From assembly GCA_903861445.1 (NCBI GenBank), contig CAIOUK010000095.1:1-33148 (forward strand): a stretch of DNA of 33,148 bases, read 5' to 3'. The notes below the pieces were generated by a model, which saw nothing but the letters and a program-made list of their open reading frames with translations, did no database searches and was not told the DNA's origin. This stretch comes from an uncultured Verrucomicrobia subdivision 3 bacterium (GTDB lineage: Bacteria; Verrucomicrobiota; Verrucomicrobiia; Limisphaerales; UBA11358). Position 1 is the stretch's first letter; every line of letters starts with the position of its first letter. The translations under genes were made by a program, and so were the position numbers. This document shows positions 27,302-33,148 of the stretch, in pieces.

Positions 27302-30300
27302 GTGAAAAAATTTAACAAACTTACATTTCTCACACTTGCCGCCCTGCTGCTGTCGCTGACCGAACTGCAGGCCGCCGCCCTGAAACATCTTCGCTGTGAA
27401 TACGTCGCCAATCCATTTGGCATTGACGCGATGCAGCCGCAATTGAGTTGGGTGATAGAATCCGACCGGCGCGGCGAGCGGCAGACGGCGTATCAGGTTT
27501 TGGTCGCTTCGTCGCCGGAACTGCTCGGTCAAGATCAGGGGGATTTGTGGGATAGCGGGCAGGTAAAATCCGATCAGAGTATCCATGTTGAATACGCTGG
27601 CAAACCGCTGGCTTCACGGATGAGTTGCTATTGGAAAGTGCGCGTCTGGGATCAGCACGAGAAGTCGTCAGATTGGAGCCAGCCAGCGTCCTGGACGATG
27701 GGCTTGCTCAATCCGACGGATTGGCAGGCGAAGTGGATCACGGCGTCGAAGTGGTTTATGCCGCCAAAAGTTCGGCCCAGTGGTTTGGTCGTCAGTGCCG
27801 GCGGCTGGGCCGATGTGGATTTGGGCGCGGCGCTGCCCATTGACGAAGTCCGGCTTTATTTTGCCAGCTCCAATTCCGCCCCGACGCGGTTTCTGATTGA
27901 AAGCGCGGACGAGCCACAATTTTATCATCCGCAAATTCTCGTGGATCGTTCGACTGAGGATTTTCAGTCTGTTGGAACCGGTGCCCAGGTGTTTCCGGTG
28001 AAGAACACGACGGCACGCCATATTCGTCTTCGGATTACTGGCGTGCGCGGCAAAGGCAGGGCGGTGGTGCGCCAGATGGAAGTAATTTCGGGTGGCCGGA
28101 ACGTGGCCCTGATGCGACCCACGCGGGAAAAAGGCACGGGATGGAGCGGTGGCCACGCGCCCTTCCTGGTGGATGGTATGCCCTCGGCCAACGACGGCAA
28201 GGAGTGTTCACCGGAGGCGTGTCCGACCACCACCGCGCCTTTGCTGCGCAAAACATTTTCGCTATCGAAGCCGGTCAAGCGTGCCACGCTGTATGTCGCC
28301 GCGCTCGGCATGGCCGATGTCACCATCAATGGCCGGTCGGTGACTGACACCGTGCTGGGGCCGCCGTTCACGGATTACACGAAACGAGTGGTTTATCTCA
28401 CGCATGATATAACAACATTGCTGGCCAAAGGGGAGAACGTGATTGGAGCAACGCTGGGCAACGGATTTTTCAGCCCGCCCAGTAAAGGCTTTGGCGAGCG
28501 TCACGGCGGCAACGGTCCGGTGCGGGTGTTGATTCAAACTGAAATTGAGTATGCGGATGGCAGTCGCCAAACCATTCTCTCGGATGAAACTTGGAAATGG
28601 ACGCGGAGCGAGATTGTGAGCAACGACCCTTTTGGTGCTTATACCGAGGATCGCCGGGAGGCCAAGCCGGGTTGGAATTGTTCCGGTTATGATGACCACG
28701 GCTGGCAGCCGGTCGCGGTCACCCAAGCACTTAGCAGAAAACTCGTGTCGCCCATAGGGCCGCCGATTCGTGTGGTAGGCGAACTCAAGCCGGATTGGGT
28801 GGAGGGTAACAGAGCCTTCTTCAAGGTCTTGACCGCCGGTTGGCCGCGGGTGCAAGTAAACGGCCACGCCGGACAAACCATCACCATCCTCGGCCACGCC
28901 CCTAAATATAACGCGCCGTCACTCACCTTCACGCTGGCGACGAATGGTCTGACCGTGTTGGAACCACGTTTCATGTATCTCTCCGGTCCGCTGGAGATCG
29001 AGGTAAAAGGATTGTCCGAGCCGCTCGCGCCAGACGCGGTGACAATCCAACTTGTCCGCGCCGATCTGAAAATGGCTGGCAGCTTTTCCTGCTCCAATCC
29101 GTGGTTTAACCAAATCTACGCGGCGCTTTTACAAACCCATCTCAACTACGACGGCGATCAACCGATGGATCCGATGCGCGAGAAAGAAGGCTGGACACAG
29201 GACGCGCAGGGAATGTTCGAGACAGCGGCGTATCTGACCGACGTGGCTGGCATCTATCGCAAATGGGAGCGGGATTTCGCGGATGGCCAGGACGAATCCG
29301 GCTACCTTAGCTCCGTGCTGCCGCTGGTGGGCCGGCAGGCGTATGATTGGAATTCACCGTGGTGGAGTGGCGTGGTGGTGCTGTTGCCGTGGCAGCATTA
29401 TCAATATTACGGCGACCGCCGGATGCTCGCCGAAAGTTACGACACCATGCGTCGCTATGTGGACTTTCTCGGAAAATTGACAGCGAGCGGCTCAGTGCGG
29501 GGCTGGTCTGATTATCCGTATTTGAGCGGTGGAAACACAAATTCCTCGGAAGCCAAAGAAGGCATCCTGAGTTGGTGGGGTGCCGGTGATTGGATGAACC
29601 CCTATGGCGGCAAGAACGCTGTGTCGGCCTCGCTGTTGGATATGCCGGCGTGGTCTTATTATGCAACCATCGTTAGTGACACCGCGGCTTTACTTGGCAA
29701 GAAAGAGGACGCGGAAAAATATGCGGCCATCGCCGAGGGAGTGAAGAACCGCTTCAACAAAAGATTCCTCAATCGCGAAACCGGCCTTTATGGCGATCAT
29801 GCGGACAGCCAGACGGCGCAAGTATTGCCGCTCGCTTTGGGTGTTGTGCCGGTTGCCCAGCGCGAATTGACGTATCAGCGATTGCTGGATGCGATTCATG
29901 CCCGCAAGGATCATTTGGGAACCGGTTTTGTCGGCTTGCCTTTTCTGCTTTCGACCTTGGCCAGTCACCGTGAGACAGCACTGGCCAACAAAATCGTGAA
30001 CCAACAGGATTATCCCAGTTGGAAAACCTTGATTCACGACGGCGTTCTCGGCGAGGACTGGAAAGGCGGCGGCGCGCAGATGCCGTCCTGCGGCGGCGCG
30101 ATTGGTATGTGGCTTTATCAGTCTGTCCTGGGTATTCGTCCTGATCCTGCCGGACCCGGTTTCAAAAAATTTATTCTGGCGCCGCAACCCGACCCAACCA
30201 GCGGTCTGACTTCGGCGCGCGGTAGTTACGATTCTCTCCATGGACGCATTGTGAGTGATTGGCTGTGTGAAAATGGACGTTTCACCCTTCACGCTGTCAT

Positions 30301-30472
30301 TCCGCCTAATACCACGGCAACCATCTTCGTTCCGGCCAAGGATGCCGCCGGGGTGACCGAATCCAGCGAGCAAGCCAATAAGGCCGAAGGTGTAAAATTC
30401 CTGCGAATGGAAAACAGCATCGCCGTCTATGCCGTGGAGTCAGGAGATTACCGGTTCCAGTCCAAATTTTAG
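27302..30472 (+). CDS. GH78 alpha-L-rhamnosidase with inserted carbohydrate-binding-like domain; paralog of the 21274 gene
   Basis: N- and C-termini align with the 21274..24039 product (QTAYQVLVASSPE.LG...GDLWDSG; NTTATIFVPAKDAAGVTES...GVKFLRMENSIAVYAVESGDYRFQS). PMREKEGWTQD catalytic-region motif. Extra discoidin-like segment encoded at ~27770-28240. Confidence 0.9.
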   Translation: MKKFNKLTFLTLAALLLSLTELQAAALKHLRCEYVANPFGIDAMQPQLSWVIESDRRGERQTAYQVLVASSPELLGQDQGDLWDSGQVKSDQSIHVEYAGKPLASRMSCYWKVRVWDQHEKSSDWSQPASWTMGLLNPTDWQAKWITASKWFMPPKVRPSGLVVSAGGWADVDLGAALPIDEVRLYFASSNSAPTRFLIESADEPQFYHPQILVDRSTEDFQSVGTGAQVFPVKNTTARHIRLRITGVRGKGRAVVRQMEVISGGRNVALMRPTREKGTGWSGGHAPFLVDGMPSANDGKECSPEACPTTTAPLLRKTFSLSKPVKRATLYVAALGMADVTINGRSVTDTVLGPPFTDYTKRVVYLTHDITTLLAKGENVIGATLGNGFFSPPSKGFGERHGGNGPVRVLIQTEIEYADGSRQTILSDETWKWTRSEIVSNDPFGAYTEDRREAKPGWNCSGYDDHGWQPVAVTQALSRKLVSPIGPPIRVVGELKPDWVEGNRAFFKVLTAGWPRVQVNGHAGQTITILGHAPKYNAPSLTFTLATNGLTVLEPRFMYLSGPLEIEVKGLSEPLAPDAVTIQLVRADLKMAGSFSCSNPWFNQIYAALLQTHLNYDGDQPMDPMREKEGWTQDAQGMFETAAYLTDVAGIYRKWERDFADGQDESGYLSSVLPLVGRQAYDWNSPWWSGVVVLLPWQHYQYYGDRRMLAESYDTMRRYVDFLGKLTASGSVRGWSDYPYLSGGNTNSSEAKEGILSWWGAGDWMNPYGGKNAVSASLLDMPAWSYYATIVSDTAALLGKKEDAEKYAAIAEGVKNRFNKRFLNRETGLYGDHADSQTAQVLPLALGVVPVAQRELTYQRLLDAIHARKDHLGTGFVGLPFLLSTLASHRETALANKIVNQQDYPSWKTLIHDGVLGEDWKGGGAQMPSCGGAIGMWLYQSVLGIRPDPAGPGFKKFILAPQPDPTSGLTSARGSYDSLHGRIVSDWLCENGRFTLHAVIPPNTTATIFVPAKDAAGVTESSEQANKAEGVKFLRMENSIAVYAVESGDYRFQSKF

Positions 30473-30570
30473 AGTGAACTATCGAATGCAATATCTAGTA
30501 AGATAATCATAGACATGGTTGTTCAGACGGATACGAATCAAATTCCAAAAGTAAAGTATCGTTGCAAAAC

Positions 30571-31692
30571 ATGACTATGAGGTATCTGCCATTATTCGCC
30601 CTCTCGGCCTTTCTGTTGACGTCGTTGGCCAGCACGACTCAGACTTTCGCATCGCCCTCGTTAAAGCTGGAGCTAGTAAAAACTGAAGAACTTCCCGTCA
30701 TTGGTTCCTCGCATCCCGATACCAAAGATATTCTGGGTGGATTCGAGGCAGGCACGACCGTGAAGCTCACCATCAACGGAAAGACCGACTATCACATGGT
30801 CACCTCGACTTTGGAAGAGCCGGGCTGGAAACACATGAGAACCGAGCATTGGGTCTCGGAAGATGGATTGAAGTGGCGGCGGCACAAGGTCTTATTTTAT
30901 CCGCGTTATAATCCTGACATCAGGTTGTGGGAGTTGACCGGCAGCCCCTTTTTCTTTTTCGATGAAAAAGCGGATCGCTGGTTTATTTACTTCAATTATA
31001 TGGCGCTCAATGGCGTCAGGGGCTGGTGCACTCCCTGCTTGCTCCGGCGGTCGGCCGCCAAAACGAAAGGGGTGGACGGAATCAACGGGGATTTTGAATT
31101 TCCCGGAGAAATTGTTGCGCCCAGCGGCATCGCTCATCCCACAGATGCTTACGCGTCAAGTATCAGTCCGCCATACAAGGCTGCTGATGGCAATTGGTAT
31201 GCTTTCCTGGGCGGTGGCCCCAAAGCCTTTAATGCTGTATCGGGAAAATGGTGGGTAACAATTGTTAAGGCGAAAGATCCCGGCGGCCCTTTCGTCTATA
31301 TGCCGGAATATGCCCCTGTTCCATTCATGAATCCGACCGGCTTTGTCGAGAATCCTCTGATAACTAGAATAAAGGGGCCAGTGACCGGCAAAGAATATTG
31401 GACGGTCATCTTTGATTTTCTGAAACCCGAAGTTACCACCGGGAAAAATTCCACGATTGGATTCAGCTATTCCGAAGACGGATTGAAATGGCCGGTGGAA
31501 AACGCCCAGATTATCAACATGGAGGCAGGACTCCCAAAAGGCTCGGAGCCATGGTGGCGAGCCATTCGAGTTCCCCACCAACTTTGCGACGAAGGAAATG
31601 GAATTTACACCTGTTTTTTTTCAGCCTACGACCGAAAAGGAAATTACGAAAGCATCGGAAAAGCGACGTTTAGAATAAAAGAAACCAAGTGA
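30571..31692 (+). CDS. secreted five-bladed beta-propeller-like protein, possible glycosidase (GH43/GH117-like fold)
   Basis: Signal peptide (MTMRYLPLFALSAFLLTSLASTTQTFA); repeated SEDGLKW, FFFFDEKADRWFIYF, GKEYWTVIFDF segments typical of propeller glycosidases. Family not certain. Confidence 0.6.
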   Translation: MTMRYLPLFALSAFLLTSLASTTQTFASPSLKLELVKTEELPVIGSSHPDTKDILGGFEAGTTVKLTINGKTDYHMVTSTLEEPGWKHMRTEHWVSEDGLKWRRHKVLFYPRYNPDIRLWELTGSPFFFFDEKADRWFIYFNYMALNGVRGWCTPCLLRRSAAKTKGVDGINGDFEFPGEIVAPSGIAHPTDAYASSISPPYKAADGNWYAFLGGGPKAFNAVSGKWWVTIVKAKDPGGPFVYMPEYAPVPFMNPTGFVENPLITRIKGPVTGKEYWTVIFDFLKPEVTTGKNSTIGFSYSEDGLKWPVENAQIINMEAGLPKGSEPWWRAIRVPHQLCDEGNGIYTCFFSAYDRKGNYESIGKATFRIKETK

Positions 31693-31719
31693 TGAGCGAG
31701 GCCGTTTCAAATCGCAAAA

Positions 31720-31755
31720 AAAACGCGCCGGCTTTCACCGGCGCGTTTTGCTTTT
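31720..31755. terminator. strong intrinsic terminator, bidirectional
   Basis: AAAACGCGCCGG-CTTTCA-CCGGCGCGTTTT between the converging stops of the beta-propeller gene (+) and the SOD gene (-). Confidence 0.85.
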
Positions 31756-31782
31756 GAATATTGGGAGCCGGCGACTCGCTGG

Positions 31783-32391
31783 TCAGTATTTCACCACGTT
31801 CCAGTTCACCACATTCCAGAACGCTTTCAGGAAATCAGCGCGCTTGTTCTGGTATTTGAGATAATAAGCGTGTTCCCACACGTCACAGCCGATGATTGGC
31901 GTGCCTTCGCAACCGGCTACAGTTTTGCCCATGAGCGGATTGTCCTGGTTCGGCGTGGAGACAATCTCTAGTTTGCCGTTGTTTGACACGAGCCAAACCC
32001 AGCCGCTGCCAAATCGTCCGATGCCCGCCGCTTCAAACTTCGCCTTGAACTCATCAAAGCTACCGAACGTGGCTTTGATGTCGTCCGCGAGTTTGCCGCT
32101 CGGCGTGCCGCCGGCGTTCGGGCCAAGAATTTTCCAGAAGAAGGAATGGTTCCAGTGACCACCGCCGTTATTGCGGATGGGGCCGCGCACGGCATCGGGG
32201 ACAACGCTCAAATCTTTGATGAGCTGTTCGAGCGACTTGGCTTCCAGCGCGGCGTTGCCGGCGATGGCCTTATTAAGGTTGTCCACGTAAGCCTTGTGGT
32301 GGCGGCCATGATGGATTTCCATCGTGAGCGCGTCGAAGTGCGGTTCGAGTGCGGCCTTGTCGTAGGGCAGGGCAGGGAGTTCGTGTGCCAT
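31783..32391 (-). CDS. superoxide dismutase [Fe/Mn]
   Basis: 202 aa; [89 protein letters not shown]. Confidence 0.96.
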   Translation of the reverse strand: MAHELPALPYDKAALEPHFDALTMEIHHGRHHKAYVDNLNKAIAGNAALEAKSLEQLIKDLSVVPDAVRGPIRNNGGGHWNHSFFWKILGPNAGGTPSGKLADDIKATFGSFDEFKAKFEAAGIGRFGSGWVWLVSNNGKLEIVSTPNQDNPLMGKTVAGCEGTPIIGCDVWEHAYYLKYQNKRADFLKAFWNVVNWNVVKY

Positions 32392-32737
32392 AATTTTACT
32401 TTTATTGTTTTAGTTAAACCAATTTGTGAACGCCAACTTGCGTTACCGGCCACGGAAAATCAAGTGCGGAGCGAGCGGAAAATATTTATTTTCGGCCATG
32501 ACGAATAGCGCCTAGCAAAAATTAAAAGCAGTTTTTGCGGCTATTTTTCGAATTGATGATTTTCTTGCCAAATCACCTCTAAAATTCGCATTTTTCGCTT
32601 TAAAAAATAAAATCTACGAGCAAGTCAAACGATAGTTATTCACAATTAGTAGTGCCACAGTTTTAATTGTGCACAACATATTGTGCTTTTCGCTTTACAG
32701 GAACTACAAGCTTTGGTTCGCTAGTCCCAACAAGATT

Positions 32738-33148
32738 ATGTATCTCAAAAATCTCACAGTTTTTGGTTTCAAGTCCTTCGCGGACAAGACAGCGCTGAAC
32801 TTTCAGCCCGGCGTCACCGCCATTGTCGGGCCGAACGGCTGCGGCAAATCCAACGTCTCGGACGCCATCCGCTGGGTGCTCGGCGAGCAATCGGCAAAAG
32901 CCCTGCGCGGCGGCGAAATGGCTGATGTGATTTTTAATGGCACCGACGGCCGCAAGCCGATGGGCATGGGCGAAGTCTCGCTCACGCTCGGCGGCGTCGG
33001 TGAAGAAAGTTTGAAGGCGGCGGGCGTCGAAGTCTCCTATGATGAAGTGACGCTCACGCGCCGGATTTTTCGCGACGGCGGCAGCGAATATTTTCTGAAC
33101 CGCACGCCTTGCCGGTTGAAGGACATCCAGCAGTTGTTCATGGGCACC
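32738..33148 (+). CDS. smc: chromosome segregation protein SMC, N-terminal part (3' end outside window)
   Basis: Frame open to window end: [71 protein letters not shown]...; Walker [10 protein letters not shown]. Not in the ORF track because it lacks a stop in the window. Confidence 0.95.
   Translation, partial: MYLKNLTVFGFKSFADKTALNFQPGVTAIVGPNGCGKSNVSDAIRWVLGEQSAKALRGGEMADVIFNGTDGRKPMGMGEVSLTLGGVGEESLKAAGVEVSYDEVTLTRRIFRDGGSEYFLNRTPCRLKDIQQLFMGT

Overview
This 33 kb window reads as a chromosomal segment of a Verrucomicrobia-like Gram-negative bacterium; the lineage is inferred from gene style only. From left to right it holds: the end of a large DUF11/cadherin-like surface protein and a beta-barrel outer membrane protein; an exported MsrA; a frame-disrupted YacG-like zinc-finger gene; an S41 (Prc/CtpA) protease; and tRNA-Pro(GGG). 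Next is a compact 4-gene plus-strand operon with two small WXG100-like helical proteins (W-x-D-x5-F variant), a coiled-coil protein and a 1287-aa membrane-anchored FtsK/SpoIIIE-type protein with three apparent ATPase modules. It resembles a stripped-down type VII secretion (EccC/Esx) locus and is the best candidate for an under-described system. It is followed by a minus-strand DUF5107-TPR / MFS sugar porter / GH128-like operon, with a ~94-bp four-hairpin palindromic element carried in frame inside the DUF5107-TPR gene. Then come tRNA-Lys(CTT), a sulfatase, trpG/pabA, panD, a rhamnosidase cluster (two GH78 paralogs flanking a DUF5703 protein, plus a beta-propeller protein), Fe/Mn superoxide dismutase and the start of smc. 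All family calls are by eye from motifs; no database search was possible.
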